Assembly (NCBI GenBank): GCA_036526195.1
Contig: DATCYZ010000121.1
Location: forward strand, 1 to 29,956
Direction: 5' to 3'
Length of the DNA: 29,956 nt
Origin: DATCYZ01 sp036526195
GTDB taxonomy: Bacteria > Pseudomonadota > Gammaproteobacteria > Burkholderiales > SG8-39
Part shown: one piece after another, positions 14,829-23,834 of the stretch
How the letters are laid out: each line of letters starts with the position of its first letter
How positions within the stretch are numbered: the first letter of the stretch is position 1
Made by a program: the position numbers and the translations under genes
The notes under the pieces: generated by a model
Told to the model about the DNA's origin: nothing
The model's database searches: none
Seen by the model: only the letters and a program-made list of their open reading frames with translations

Positions 14829-16247
14829 TCAATAGCCGCCGGGGTTTGCGTAGTTGCCGAAGCGGGTGTGCTGGCCGATGAAGGTGAGGTCGATCTTGCC
14901 GATCGGGCCGTTGCGCTGCTTGCCGATGATCAGCTCGGCGCGCCCCTTGGCCTCGGGTTTCTCCGGCGCGTAGACCTCCTCGCGGTGGATGAACAGGATC
15001 ACGTCGGCATCCTGCTCGATGGCGCCGGATTCGCGCAGGTCCGACATGATCGGGCGCTTGTCGTTCCGCTGCTCCACCGCGCGCGAGAGCTGCGAGAGCG
15101 CCACCACCGGCACCTGCAGTTCCTTCGCCAGCGCCTTCAGCGAGCGCGAGATCTCGGAGATCTCGGTGGCGCGGTTCTCGCCCCCGCGCGGGTTCGAGGC
15201 GGACATCAGCTGCAGGTAATCCACCACCACCAGGCCGAGCTTGCCGCCGAACTGGCGCCACAGGCGGCGCGCCCGGGTGCGCAGCTCGAGGGAATTCAGG
15301 CCCGCAGTCTCGTCGATGTAGAGCGGCGTATCGTGCAGCCGCGACATCGCCTCGGACAGGTCGTGCCACTCCTGGTCGTTCAGCCGCCCGGTGCGCATCT
15401 TGTGCTGGTCGACGCGCGCGATCGAGCCGAGCATGCGCGTGGCGAGCTGGGCGGCGCCCATCTCCATGCTGAACACGGCCACCGGCAGCAGGCTCTGCAG
15501 GGCGACGTTCTCGGCGATGTTGAGCGCGAACGCGGTCTTGCCCATGGACGGGCGCCCGGCGACGATGATCAGGTCGCCCGCCTGCAGGCCGGCGGTTTTC
15601 GCATCCAGGTCGACGAAGCCCGTCGGCACGCCGGTGACGTCCGAGGGATTGTCGCGGTGGTAGAGGAAGTCGATGCGCTCGAGCACGCGCGCGAGCACCG
15701 GCTTGATCTCCTCGAGGCCGACGCCGCGCCGGTTGCCAGCCTCGCCGATCTCCAGGATGCGCGATTCCGCCTCGTCGAGCAGTTGGCCGACCTCCTTGCC
15801 CGAGGGCGAGAGCGCGCTCTCGGCGATCTCGGTGGCCACGCGCGCAAGGCGCCGCTGCACCGCGCGCTCGCGCACCAGCTCGGCGTAGCGCCGGATGTTG
15901 AGCGCGCTCGGGGTGTTCTGCGCAAGCGCCCCGAGGTAGGCGGCGCCACCGGTGCGGTCCTTGTCCTCGCTCGCCTCGATCGCCTCCGACACCGTGACCA
16001 CGTCGGCCGGGCGCGCCGACTCGACGAGGCGGGCGATGTGGCGGTAGATGCGCCGGTGGTCGTCGCGGTAGAAATCGTCCGCCGAAACGACGTCGGCGAT
16101 GCGGTCGAAGGCGAGGTTGTCGAGCAGCAGGCCGCCGAGCAGCGACTGCTCGGCTTCCACCGAATGCGGCGGCACTTTGAGCGCAAGCAGCTGCGGGTCG
16201 GTTTCGACGCGCGGGGCCTGCGCGGCATTCGGCGGGATGCGTGCCAT
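14829..16247 (-). CDS. dnaB: Replicative DNA helicase DnaB
   Basis: The 472-residue hexameric helicase unwinds DNA at the replication fork. It has the N-terminal primase-interacting domain (about 25-125, VPPHSVEAEQSLLGGLLLDN), a linker, and the RecA-like C-terminal domain with Walker A GRPSMGKT at 231-238, Walker B LVVVDYLQLM and the conserved SQLSRAVEQR and SDLRESGAIEQDAD motifs. Length is normal and no intein is present. The gene lies just after the terminator of the rpsF-priB-rpsR-rplI operon. No ribosome binding site precedes the ATG. A -10-like TAATAT lies at 16262-16257, inside the terminator's T-rich side, so a near-leaderless mRNA is possible. Confidence 0.98.
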   Translation of the reverse strand: MARIPPNAAQAPRVETDPQLLALKVPPHSVEAEQSLLGGLLLDNLAFDRIADVVSADDFYRDDHRRIYRHIARLVESARPADVVTVSEAIEASEDKDRTGGAAYLGALAQNTPSALNIRRYAELVRERAVQRRLARVATEIAESALSPSGKEVGQLLDEAESRILEIGEAGNRRGVGLEEIKPVLARVLERIDFLYHRDNPSDVTGVPTGFVDLDAKTAGLQAGDLIIVAGRPSMGKTAFALNIAENVALQSLLPVAVFSMEMGAAQLATRMLGSIARVDQHKMRTGRLNDQEWHDLSEAMSRLHDTPLYIDETAGLNSLELRTRARRLWRQFGGKLGLVVVDYLQLMSASNPRGGENRATEISEISRSLKALAKELQVPVVALSQLSRAVEQRNDKRPIMSDLRESGAIEQDADVILFIHREEVYAPEKPEAKGRAELIIGKQRNGPIGKIDLTFIGQHTRFGNYANPGGY

Positions 16248-16260
16248 GGTGGTGCGATAT

Positions 16261-16290
16261 TAAAAGAAAAAGGGGGCGCTCGCGCCCCCT
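16261..16290 (-). terminator. Rho-independent terminator of the rpsF-priB-rpsR-rplI operon
   Basis: Read on the minus strand, an eight- to nine-base GC stem (GGGGGCGC with its complement) is followed by TTTTTCTTTTA. This is a classic intrinsic terminator between rplI and dnaB. Confidence 0.88.
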
Positions 16291-16299
16291 TCTCCCGGC

Positions 16300-16330
16300 T
16301 TCCGGCGCGCGCCGCGTGGCGCGACCGGAA
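16300..16330 (-). other. Second hairpin after rplI
   Basis: TTCCGG (16300-16305) pairs with CCGGAA (16325-16330), and an inner CGCGCC (16308-16313) pairs with GGCGCG (16318-16323) around a GCGT loop. It stands just upstream of the T-tracted terminator in the transcript and may protect the mRNA 3' end or aid termination. Confidence 0.5.
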
Positions 16331-16342
16331 AGTCCTTTCGAA

Positions 16343-16792
16343 TCAGCTCTCGCCGAGCACGGAAACGGTGATCGTCGCGCTCACGTCCGTGTGCAGGCTG
16401 ACGACGATCGGATAGTCGCCCACCTGCTTGAGCGGCCCGTTCGGCATGTCGATCTGCGAGCGCTCGACTTCATGTCCGAGCTTCTCCAGGGCTTCGACGA
16501 TGTCGATGTTGCCCACCGAACCGAACAGGCGGCCGTCTTCGCCGGCCTTCTGCGCGATCTGCACCATCAGGCCCTCGAGCTTCGCGCCGCGCGCCTGCGC
16601 CGCGGCGAGCGCCTCGGCCTGCTGCTTCTCGAGTTCCGCCCGGCGGGTCTCGAACAGCGCCAGGTTTTCCTTGGTGGCGCGCTTCGCCTTGCCCTTCGGA
16701 ATCAGGAAGTTGCGGGCGTAGCCGTCCTTCACCTTCACCACATCGCCGAGGCCGCCGAGGTTGGCGACACGGTCGAGGAGAATGATCTGCAT
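16343..16792 (-). CDS. rplI: 50S ribosomal protein bL9
   Basis: The 149-residue protein has the N-terminal rRNA-binding domain (MQIILLDRVANLGGLGDVVKVKDGYARNFLIPKGKA), a long alanine/glutamate-rich connecting helix (about 42-78) and the C-terminal domain ending in SVLGES. Length is the standard one for the family. It is the last gene of the rpsF operon, ten bases after rpsR, and is followed by two hairpins including an intrinsic terminator. Nothing unusual. Confidence 0.98.
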   Translation of the reverse strand: MQIILLDRVANLGGLGDVVKVKDGYARNFLIPKGKAKRATKENLALFETRRAELEKQQAEALAAAQARGAKLEGLMVQIAQKAGEDGRLFGSVGNIDIVEALEKLGHEVERSQIDMPNGPLKQVGDYPIVVSLHTDVSATITVSVLGES

Positions 16793-16802
16793 GGCGTCCC
16801 CC

Positions 16803-17096
16803 TCAGTGCAGGTCGGTGAACGGCAGCAGCGCGAGGAACCGCGCCCGCTTGATGGCGGACGAGAGCTGGCGCTGGTAGCCGGCGGAGGTCCCGGTGATGC
16901 GTGCCGGGATGATCTTGCCGTTCTCGCTGATGAAATCGCGCAGGACGTCGATGTCCTTGTAGTCGATCCACTCGAACTTCTCGGCGGTGAAGCGGCAGAA
17001 CTTGCGGCGGCGGAACAGCGCGCGCTGCCCCTTGTCCTTCTTGTCCTTGCCGAACTTGCCCTTCCCTTTACCCTTGCCCCGTTTTGGTGGCGGCAT
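16803..17096 (-). CDS. rpsR: 30S ribosomal protein bS18
   Basis: The 97-residue protein contains the S18 core (FRRRKFCRFTAEKFEWIDYKDIDVLRDFISENGKIIPARITGT and RQLSSAIKRARFLALLPF). The first ~25 residues are a lysine/glycine-rich basic extension (KRGKGKGKGKFGKDKKDKG), longer than the minimal family and probably in contact with rRNA. It sits two bases after priB and binds S6 in the 30S platform, which explains the shared operon with rpsF. Confidence 0.98.
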   Translation of the reverse strand: MPPPKRGKGKGKGKFGKDKKDKGQRALFRRRKFCRFTAEKFEWIDYKDIDVLRDFISENGKIIPARITGTSAGYQRQLSSAIKRARFLALLPFTDLH

Positions 17097-17098
17097 TG

Positions 17099-17410
17099 TC
17101 AGACTCCTTCACTGAATTCTATTTTCGTTGCGTGCACCACCAGCCGGCTCGATCGCCGGCTGCGGGCGCACAGGAAACCTTCCACGGTGAGCGCTGCGTC
17201 GAGCGGCCGGTCCGCGAGGAGCCGCGCCTGCGCTTCGAACGCCACCACATCGACCTCCGCGCGGACTTCGCGCAGGGTGCCGGCTTCGAGGATCTCGGAA
17301 GCGTGCACCAGTCGAAACTCGATCAGGGCGATCCCTGCGGGGGTCTGGCGCAACGGTCCGATCTCGAGCAACCTGCCGCTCAAGCGGACGGCATTGACGC
17401 CGTCGGCCAC
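17099..17410 (-). CDS. priB: Primosomal replication protein N (PriB)
   Basis: This 103-residue OB-fold single-strand DNA-binding protein is used in replication restart with PriA. The recognisable core is VRLSGRLLEIGPLRQTPAGIALIEFRLVHAS and the C-terminal LVVHATKIEF. Its place between rpsF and rpsR is the classical PriB location. The GTG at 17410 is chosen because it starts two bases after the rpsF stop and gives the normal length; no ATG is available in frame. There is no strong ribosome binding site, so translation may depend on coupling to rpsF. The central part is rather diverged, but context makes the call secure. Confidence 0.93.
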   Translation of the reverse strand: MADGVNAVRLSGRLLEIGPLRQTPAGIALIEFRLVHASEILEAGTLREVRAEVDVVAFEAQARLLADRPLDAALTVEGFLCARSRRSSRLVVHATKIEFSEGV

Positions 17411-17412
17411 GC

Positions 17413-17838
17413 TCAGGCGGCGCCCGCCTCCGCAGTGCGGCTCTCGCCGTCCCCGTCCTTGCTGTCGCCGTCCTTGCTGTCGCCGTCGCCGTCGCCGCGT
17501 TCCATCAGCGACTTCGACTTCTCTTCCTTCATCATCGGCGAGGGCACGGTGGTGGCGCTGTCCATCTTCACCGTCAGGTGTCGCAGCACCGCGTCGCTGA
17601 ACTTGAACGAATGCTCGAGCTCGTTCAGCGTCTCCTGGTCGCACTCGATGTTCATGAGCACGTAGTGCGCCTTGTGGACCTTCTGGATCGGGTAGGTGAG
17701 CTGGCGACGGCCCCAGTCTTCGAGGCGGTGCACGGTGCCGCTGCGCGCGGCGATGACGCCCTTGTACCGCTCGACCATGGCGGGCACCTGCTCGCTCTGG
17801 TCGGGGTGGACGATGAACACGATTTCGTAATGTCGCAT
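17413..17838 (-). CDS. rpsF: 30S ribosomal protein bS6
   Basis: The 141-residue protein starts MRHYEIVFIVHPDQSEQVP and includes the conserved LEDWGRRQLTYPIQKVHKAHYVLMNIE. The ATG at 17838 is chosen over an upstream ATG at 17871 because AAGGAG lies seven bases before it and the family begins here. The last ~45 residues form a long acidic tail (MKEEKSKSLMERGDGDGDSKDGD and on), encoded partly by a 15-base tandem repeat. S6 proteins often have acidic tails, glutamylated by RimK in some bacteria, but this one is aspartate/glycine-rich. It is the first gene of rpsF-priB-rpsR-rplI. Confidence 0.97.
   Translation of the reverse strand: MRHYEIVFIVHPDQSEQVPAMVERYKGVIAARSGTVHRLEDWGRRQLTYPIQKVHKAHYVLMNIECDQETLNELEHSFKFSDAVLRHLTVKMDSATTVPSPMMKEEKSKSLMERGDGDGDSKDGDSKDGDGESRTAEAGAA
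17455..17496. repeat. 15-bp tandem repeat in the rpsF tail
   Basis: GTCCTTGCTGTCGCC occurs twice in a row (17455-17469, 17470-17484), followed by two GTCGCC units. It encodes the repeated Gly-Asp-Ser-Lys-Asp stretch of the S6 C-terminus. The unit keeps the reading frame, so length changes by slippage would alter only the tail. Confidence 0.85.
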
Positions 17839-17938
17839 GCAGTCTCCTTGTGGGGTGATGCCGCCCGCCATGCGAAGTGCGGTGCGGCAAGGAACCCCCG
17901 AGGGCCGCTTGGGCCGGAACTTCCGGGGGTGCGAAAAG
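17839..17938 (-). promoter_or_regulatory. Structured rpsF leader, candidate S6:S18 autoregulatory RNA
   Basis: The ~100-base 5' leader forms a main stem, ACCCCCG (minus strand, 17930-17924) with CGGGGGT (17900-17894), and an inner GGCC/GGCC stem (17915-17912 with 17906-17903) around a five-base loop. In many bacteria the rpsF operon leader binds the S6:S18 complex through a related CCG-containing stem, giving feedback control. The structure here is seen by eye only; its match to that family is inference. Confidence 0.45.
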
Positions 17939-17944
17939 CCAGTG

Positions 17945-17974
17945 ATTATATTGAATTTTTCAGGGTTTAGGCAA
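17945..17974 (-). promoter_or_regulatory. Promoter of the rpsF-priB-rpsR-rplI operon
   Basis: On the minus strand, TTGCCT (17974-17969) and a perfect TATAAT (17950-17945) are separated by 18 bases. Transcription would start near 17938, giving a leader of about 100 bases before rpsF. The -35 lies inside the last codons of rlmB. Confidence 0.8.
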
Positions 17975-18733
17975 GCCTTGTCGTTTCGGCAATCCCTGTC
18001 TGCGCACGGACTCGAACAGCACCACCCCGGCGGCCACCGAGACGTTGAGGCTTTCCACGCTGCCGCCCATGGGGATGGACACCAGCAGGTCGCAGCGCTC
18101 CCGGGTCAGGCGGCGCATGCCCTCGCCCTCGGCGCCCAGCACCCAGGCAATCCGCTCCGGCAGGTCGGCGGCATGGAGATCGACCGGCGCGCCGGCCTCC
18201 GCGCCCACCACCCAGAGCCCGTACTCCTTGATCTCGTCGAGCGCCCGCGCGAGGTTGGTGACCATGATGTAAGGGGTGTCCTCGGCCGCCCCGCTGGCCA
18301 CCTTGGACACCACCGGCGTGATTCCGGCCGAGCGGTCGCGCGGCGCAATCACCGCGCAGGCCCCGGCCGCGTTCGCCACCCGCAGGCAGGCGCCCAGGTT
18401 GTGCGGGTCGGTGACCCCGTCGAGCACCAGCAGGCGCAAGGGCCCCTCGCGGTTCTCCAGCACCGAGTCGAGCGAATGGGCGAGCCGCGTCGCCTCGACG
18501 CGCGCCACCACCCCCTGGTGCCGCCCGCCGCCGGCCAGCCCGGCCAGGCGCGCCGCCGGCACGCGCAGCAGCCGGACGCCGGCCCGCTCGGCAGTCGCGG
18601 CAAGGTCGCGGGTGCGCGGGTCGGTGCGCGTTTCGTCGACCAGCAGTTCCAGCACCGAGGCCGGCGCCGAGCGCAGCCGCGCGAGCACCGCGTGAAAGCC
18701 GAACACCACGCGCTCCCCGGGCGGCTTGCTCAT
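17960..18733 (-). CDS. rlmB: 23S rRNA (guanosine-2'-O)-methyltransferase RlmB (SpoU/TrmH family)
   Basis: The 257-residue protein methylates a guanosine (G2251 in E. coli numbering) of 23S rRNA. It has an N-terminal substrate-binding domain (VVFGFHAVLARLRSAP onward) and a knotted SPOUT domain with motif 1 DPHNLGACLRVANAAG, motif 2 WVLGAEGEGM and motif 3 SIPMGGSVESLNVSVAAGVVLFE. The end carries a duplicated RQGLPK-RQGLPK tail beyond the normal fold, so the protein is somewhat longer than the ~245-residue norm. Its ATG overlaps the stop of rnr (ATGA), so both are co-translated, as in many proteobacteria. The rpsF promoter begins within its last codons. Confidence 0.96.
   Translation of the reverse strand: MSKPPGERVVFGFHAVLARLRSAPASVLELLVDETRTDPRTRDLAATAERAGVRLLRVPAARLAGLAGGGRHQGVVARVEATRLAHSLDSVLENREGPLRLLVLDGVTDPHNLGACLRVANAAGACAVIAPRDRSAGITPVVSKVASGAAEDTPYIMVTNLARALDEIKEYGLWVVGAEAGAPVDLHAADLPERIAWVLGAEGEGMRRLTRERCDLLVSIPMGGSVESLNVSVAAGVVLFESVRRQGLPKRQGLPKP
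17966..18001. repeat. 18-bp imperfect tandem duplication at the rlmB 3' end
   Basis: Two adjacent 18-base units (17966-17983 and 17984-18001) encode RQGLPK twice. They differ at four third-codon-type positions plus one first position. The unit nearer the stop supplies the -35 (TTGCCT) of the rpsF promoter; the other contains TTGCCG at the equivalent place. Confidence 0.8.
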
Positions 18734-21006
18734 GCGGGCACGAGGTCGATCTTGCGCGATTCGATGTCGACCCGCACCAACTTCACCTCGAGGCGGTCGG
18801 CGAGCCTGTAGCGGCGCCCGGTGCGCTCGCCGACCAGCACGTGGCCGGCGGCATCGAAGTTGAAGTAGTCGCGCCCGAGCTCAGAGATGTGCACCAGCCC
18901 GTCGACGAAATACGCGTCCAGCGTGACGAACAGGCCGAACGGCACCACGCCGGTGATGGTGCCGGCGAACACCTCGCCGACGCGCGACTTCATGTAGTCG
19001 CACTTGAGCCAGGACTCGACGTCGCGGCTCGCCTCGTCGGCGCGCCGCTCGGTGTCCGAGCAATGCTGGCCGAGTTCGGGCCAGTCGTTGCGCTCATAGC
19101 GGCGGCCGGCGATGCAGGCCTTCAGCGCCCGGTGCACCAGCAGGTCCGGATAGCGGCGGATCGGCGAGGTGAAGTGCACGTAGGCATCGAAGGCAAGCCC
19201 GAAGTGGCCCGCGTTGTCGGGGCTGTAGACCGCCTGGCGCATCGAGCGCAGCACCAGCGTCTGCAGCAGCGCGAAATCCGGCCTCGGGCGGATCTTCCCG
19301 AGCAGGCCGGCGTAATCCTTGGGTCGCGGCACGTCGCCGCCGGGCAGCTGCAGCCCGAGTCCGGCGAGGAAGTCCCGCAACAGGCCGACCTTCTCGGGCG
19401 CGGGCGTGTCATGCACGCGGTACAGGATCGGCTGCTCGCGCGAGGCGAGGAACTGCCCGGCGCAGACGTTCGCTGCCAGCATGCACTCCTCGATCAGCCG
19501 GTGGGCGTCGTTGCGCACCTCCGGGACGATGCGCGCGATGCGCCCGCGCGCGTCGAACTCCATGCGCGTCTCGACGGTGTCGAAATCGATGGCGCCGCGC
19601 TGCGCGCGCGCTTCCGCGAGGCGCTTGTAGACCTCGTGCAGCGTCTGCAGCGGACCGAACAGGGCCTCGCGCTTCGCCGGGGCCTTGCCGGCCTGGAGCA
19701 TCGCCCAGACTTCGTTGTAGGTCAGGCGCGCCTGCGAGCGGATCACGCCGGGGAAGAACTCGTAGCGCGCGATCTCGCCGCGCGGCGTGATCGCCATCTC
19801 GCAGACCATGACCAGCCGGTCGACGCCCTCGCGCAGTGAACACAGTTCGTTCGACAGCGCCTCGGGCAGCATCGGGATCACGCGGCGCGGGAAGTACGCT
19901 GAGGTGCCGCGCTCGTGCGCGTCGACATCCAGCGCGCTGCGATCGCGCACGTAGTGGCTGACGTCGGCGATCGCGACGCTCAGGCGAAAGCCCTTGCCGT
20001 CGCGCACGCAGTGCACGGCATCGTCGAAGTCGCGCGCGGTCTCGCCGTCGATGGTGACGAAGGCCGCGCCGCGCAGGTCGCGCCGGCCGGCGAGGTCGGA
20101 CGCCGGAACGGTGGCCGGAAACGCGGCGGCATCGCTTTCCGCCCGGCGCGAGAACAGGTGCGGCAGTTCGAACTTGCGCACCGCGATCTCGATCTCGATG
20201 CCGGCGTCACCCTCCTTGCCGACGACCTCGCGCACCCGCCCGATGGGCTGCGAATGCTTCGAGGGCTGCGCCACCAGTTCGACCGTCACCACCTGCCCGG
20301 CACGCCCCTCGCCGCGATTCGCCGGCGGCACCAGGATGTCGTGCGCGATGCGGCGATCCTCGGGCACCAGGAAGAGCACGCCGTGCTCCTCGTGCAGGCG
20401 ACCGACGATGCGCCGGCCGGCGCGCGGGAACACCTCGACCAGTTGGCCCGCCGGGCGGCCGCGCGAATCGCGCCCGGCGAGCCGCACCGTGGCGCGGTCG
20501 CCGTGCAGGGCGCCGCCCATCTCGGCGCTCGAGAGGCTGATCTGCGGGCTGCCATCATCCGGGCGCAGGAAGCCGTGGCCGTCCGAATGGCCCTCGATGC
20601 GCCCGGCCACCAGCGCGAGGCGGCTGCCGATGAGCAGGGCGCCCGCGCGGTTGCGCACCACCTGGCCGGCGCTTTCCAGCGCGGCAAAGGCCTCGGAGAG
20701 CGCATCCTCGCCGCGCTCGTCCACGCCGAGGGATTCGGCGAGTTCGAGCGGCGTCATCGGCGTGCCTTCACGCTCGAGCGTCGCCAGCACCGCCTGGGGC
20801 AGCGAAGCGGCGTCTCGCGCCGTATCGCGCGATCGACCGCGCGGGCCGCCGCCACCACCACCACCGCGCGCGCGCGGTGCCTGGTCCCGCGCGCGCGGTG
20901 CCCGGTCCAGCGAACGCGTCGCCTTCGCGCGCGGCGCGCGGTCGCGCGTGCGACCCGGGGCGCTGCGCGCGCCCGCGGCGGATTTACGCTGCTTCTTTTT
21001 TGACAC
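18730..21006 (-). CDS. rnr: Ribonuclease R
   Basis: The 758-residue exoribonuclease degrades structured RNA 3'-5'. In order: a basic low-complexity leader (1-65), a helix-turn-helix-like domain (67-120), cold-shock domains (about 130-260), the RNB catalytic domain with D320, D326, D328 and D329 (TIDGETARDFDDAVHC), and a C-terminal S1 domain (about 665-755). The leader is rich in Arg/Pro/Ala with DRAPRAR-type repeats and a run of seven glycines (48-54); most RNase R N-termini are shorter, and basic extensions elsewhere sit at the C-terminus. The start is a GTG with no strong ribosome binding site. The -35 of the divergent tRNA-Leu promoter overlaps the first codons. Stop overlaps the rlmB start. 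Confidence 0.96.
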   Translation of the reverse strand: MSKKKQRKSAAGARSAPGRTRDRAPRAKATRSLDRAPRARDQAPRARGGGGGGGPRGRSRDTARDAASLPQAVLATLEREGTPMTPLELAESLGVDERGEDALSEAFAALESAGQVVRNRAGALLIGSRLALVAGRIEGHSDGHGFLRPDDGSPQISLSSAEMGGALHGDRATVRLAGRDSRGRPAGQLVEVFPRAGRRIVGRLHEEHGVLFLVPEDRRIAHDILVPPANRGEGRAGQVVTVELVAQPSKHSQPIGRVREVVGKEGDAGIEIEIAVRKFELPHLFSRRAESDAAAFPATVPASDLAGRRDLRGAAFVTIDGETARDFDDAVHCVRDGKGFRLSVAIADVSHYVRDRSALDVDAHERGTSAYFPRRVIPMLPEALSNELCSLREGVDRLVMVCEMAITPRGEIARYEFFPGVIRSQARLTYNEVWAMLQAGKAPAKREALFGPLQTLHEVYKRLAEARAQRGAIDFDTVETRMEFDARGRIARIVPEVRNDAHRLIEECMLAANVCAGQFLASREQPILYRVHDTPAPEKVGLLRDFLAGLGLQLPGGDVPRPKDYAGLLGKIRPRPDFALLQTLVLRSMRQAVYSPDNAGHFGLAFDAYVHFTSPIRRYPDLLVHRALKACIAGRRYERNDWPELGQHCSDTERRADEASRDVESWLKCDYMKSRVGEVFAGTITGVVPFGLFVTLDAYFVDGLVHISELGRDYFNFDAAGHVLVGERTGRRYRLADRLEVKLVRVDIESRKIDLVPA
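20869..20908. repeat. 21-bp tandem repeat in the rnr N-terminal region
   Basis: CGCGCGCGGTGCCTGGTCC (20869-20887) recurs with one change at 20890-20908, a 21-base period that keeps the frame and encodes the DRAPRAR/DQAPRAR repeats. A neighbouring GGT/GGC run (about 20845-20865) encodes seven glycines. Both are slippage-prone. Confidence 0.8.
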
Positions 21007-21028
21007 TGCCGGATACTGCCTCTAGAAT
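21000..21028 (+). promoter_or_regulatory. tRNA-Leu promoter
   Basis: A perfect -35 TTGACA (21000-21005) is followed after 17 bases by TAGAAT (21023-21028), five of six consensus bases. The start point would be near 21035, a few bases before the mature tRNA. The -35 overlaps the rnr start codon on the other strand. Confidence 0.88.
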
Positions 21029-21037
21029 TCGCAGCCT

Positions 21038-21125
<88 letters not shown>

Positions 21126-21144
21126 TCTCCTGAGTGATGTGGCG

Positions 21145-22449
<1,305 letters not shown>

Positions 22450-22452
22450 GTT

Positions 22453-23619
22453 TCAGTCCCGTCCTTGAATCGAGCGTACCTGCCAGCGACCGCGCACGCG
22501 GGTGAGGCGGCGCGTGCAGCCGAGTTCTTCGCGATGCCGGGCATGCCCGGGGAGTTCCTCGATCACCACCTCGCCGGCACGGCGCAGGGCCTCGACGCGC
22601 GCCGCGAGCGCGCGATCGCCGGCCACGCGCGGCGCGAGGATCGGGGCGCGGCGCGGCACCGGGCGTGCCGTGGCGGCAAGCGCGCGCAGGTCGATCGAGA
22701 AGCCCGTGGCCGGGCGCGGCCGGCCGAAGGCGCTGCCCACCTGGTCGTAGCGCCCGCCGCGCGCGATCGGCAGCACCGTGGCCCCCGCGCCCTCGCAGTA
22801 GGCATCGAAAACGATGCCGGAGTGGTAGTGGTAGCCGCGCAGTTCGGCGAGATCGAAGCTCATCGGCAGCGGGCAGGCGTCGGCGAGCCGGCGCAGCATC
22901 ACGAGCGCCCGGCGCAGCGCCGGCAGGCGCGGCAGGCGGCGCGTCGCAAGCGACAGCACCTCCCGCCCGCCATAGAGTTCGGGCAGCAGCAGCAGGGCCT
23001 TGCGCGAGCCCGCCGGCAGCCCGCGCGTCAGGCCGCCGAGGCCCGCGACATCCTTCTTCTGCAGGGCCTCGAAGAGCTCGGCCTCGAGTTCCGGCGCCGC
23101 CCCGGCGGCCTTCACCAGGGACCGGAACACCGCCACATGGCCGACGTCGATGCGCGCCCCGCGCACCCCGGCGCTCGCCAGCGCCCCGCACAGCAACTGC
23201 TGGATCTCGAGGTCGCTCTCGATGCCGGCATGGCCGTAGATCTCGGCGCCGATCTGCAGCGGCTCGCGGGTCGCGGTAAGGCCCGCGGGCCGCGCGTGCA
23301 GCACGCTGCCGCAGTAGCACAGGCGCGTCACGCCCTTGCGGTTCAGCAGGTGGGCATCGAGCCGCGCCACCTGGGGCGTGATGTCGGCGCGCACGCCCAT
23401 CATGCGCCCGGAGAGCTGATCCACCAGCTTGAAGGTGCGCAGGTCGAGGTCGTGCCCGGTGCCGGTCAGCAACGACTCGAGGTACTCGAGCATCGGGGGG
23501 ATCACCAGCCGGTAGCCGTAGCCCTCGAACAGGTCGAGCAGCCGGCGGCGCAGCGATTCGATCCGCCCGGCTTCCTCGGGCAGGATGTCTTCGATGTGTT
23601 CCGGGAGGACCCAGCGCAT
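22453..23619 (-). CDS. hisZ: ATP phosphoribosyltransferase regulatory subunit
   Basis: The 388-residue protein is a histidyl-tRNA synthetase paralogue that activates and regulates the short-form HisG at the first step of histidine synthesis. The HisRS-like catalytic core is recognisable (ILPEEAGRIESLRRRLLDLFEGYGY, DITPQVARLDAHL, ELRGYHYHSGIVFDAY, GGRYDQVG), but the anticodon-binding domain is missing, as expected for HisZ. The ATG at 23619 is chosen: GAGGT precedes it by seven bases and MRWVLPEHIED is the family's usual start. A TTG at 23637 overlapping the previous stop is the alternative. Its position before purA is typical of betaproteobacteria and implies a short HisG elsewhere. Confidence 0.95.
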   Translation of the reverse strand: MRWVLPEHIEDILPEEAGRIESLRRRLLDLFEGYGYRLVIPPMLEYLESLLTGTGHDLDLRTFKLVDQLSGRMMGVRADITPQVARLDAHLLNRKGVTRLCYCGSVLHARPAGLTATREPLQIGAEIYGHAGIESDLEIQQLLCGALASAGVRGARIDVGHVAVFRSLVKAAGAAPELEAELFEALQKKDVAGLGGLTRGLPAGSRKALLLLPELYGGREVLSLATRRLPRLPALRRALVMLRRLADACPLPMSFDLAELRGYHYHSGIVFDAYCEGAGATVLPIARGGRYDQVGSAFGRPRPATGFSIDLRALAATARPVPRRAPILAPRVAGDRALAARVEALRRAGEVVIEELPGHARHREELGCTRRLTRVRGRWQVRSIQGRD

Positions 23620-23633
23620 GGTGCGGACCTCGC

Positions 23634-23831
23634 TCAAGCCTGCGGGGTGCGAATCAGCGCGAGCAGGGCGAGGCCGATCACCATCGAGGTCAGCCCGATG
23701 AACCGGATCTGGCCGTCAGACAGCTGCGTGATGCGCCGGAACGTGTCGCGCCACAGCGTCGGCACGAGAAAGGGCAGCAATCCCTCGATCACCAGCATCA
23801 GGGCGAACGCCATGAGGAGCGTGGTGCCCAT
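23634..23831 (-). CDS. DUF2065 (YjeT-like) small membrane protein
   Basis: This 65-residue protein has two predicted membrane helices, about 3-22 and 45-62, separated by a short charged loop (WRDTFRRITQLSDGQIRF). The sequence and the place directly after hflC match the DUF2065/YjeT family, which commonly accompanies hflKC. Function is unknown; a role in the HflKC-FtsH membrane complex is a guess from context. It starts three bases after hflC. Confidence 0.93.
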   Translation of the reverse strand: MGTTLLMAFALMLVIEGLLPFLVPTLWRDTFRRITQLSDGQIRFIGLTSMVIGLALLALIRTPQA

Positions 23832-23834
23832 GGT

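Noticed and set aside
14868..16415. Plus-strand open frame of 515 codons
   Set aside because: Antisense of dnaB and the rplI terminator; composition is that of a shadow frame.
17839..17871. Upstream ATG for rpsF
   Set aside because: The family starts at MRHYEIVFIV, and the AAGGAG site fits the ATG at 17838; the extra residues would lie in the structured leader.
20845..20908. Possible CRISPR-like or phase-variable repeat array
   Set aside because: Only two 21-base units plus a glycine run, in frame in rnr, with no spacer-repeat pattern; a length change by one unit would not shift the frame.
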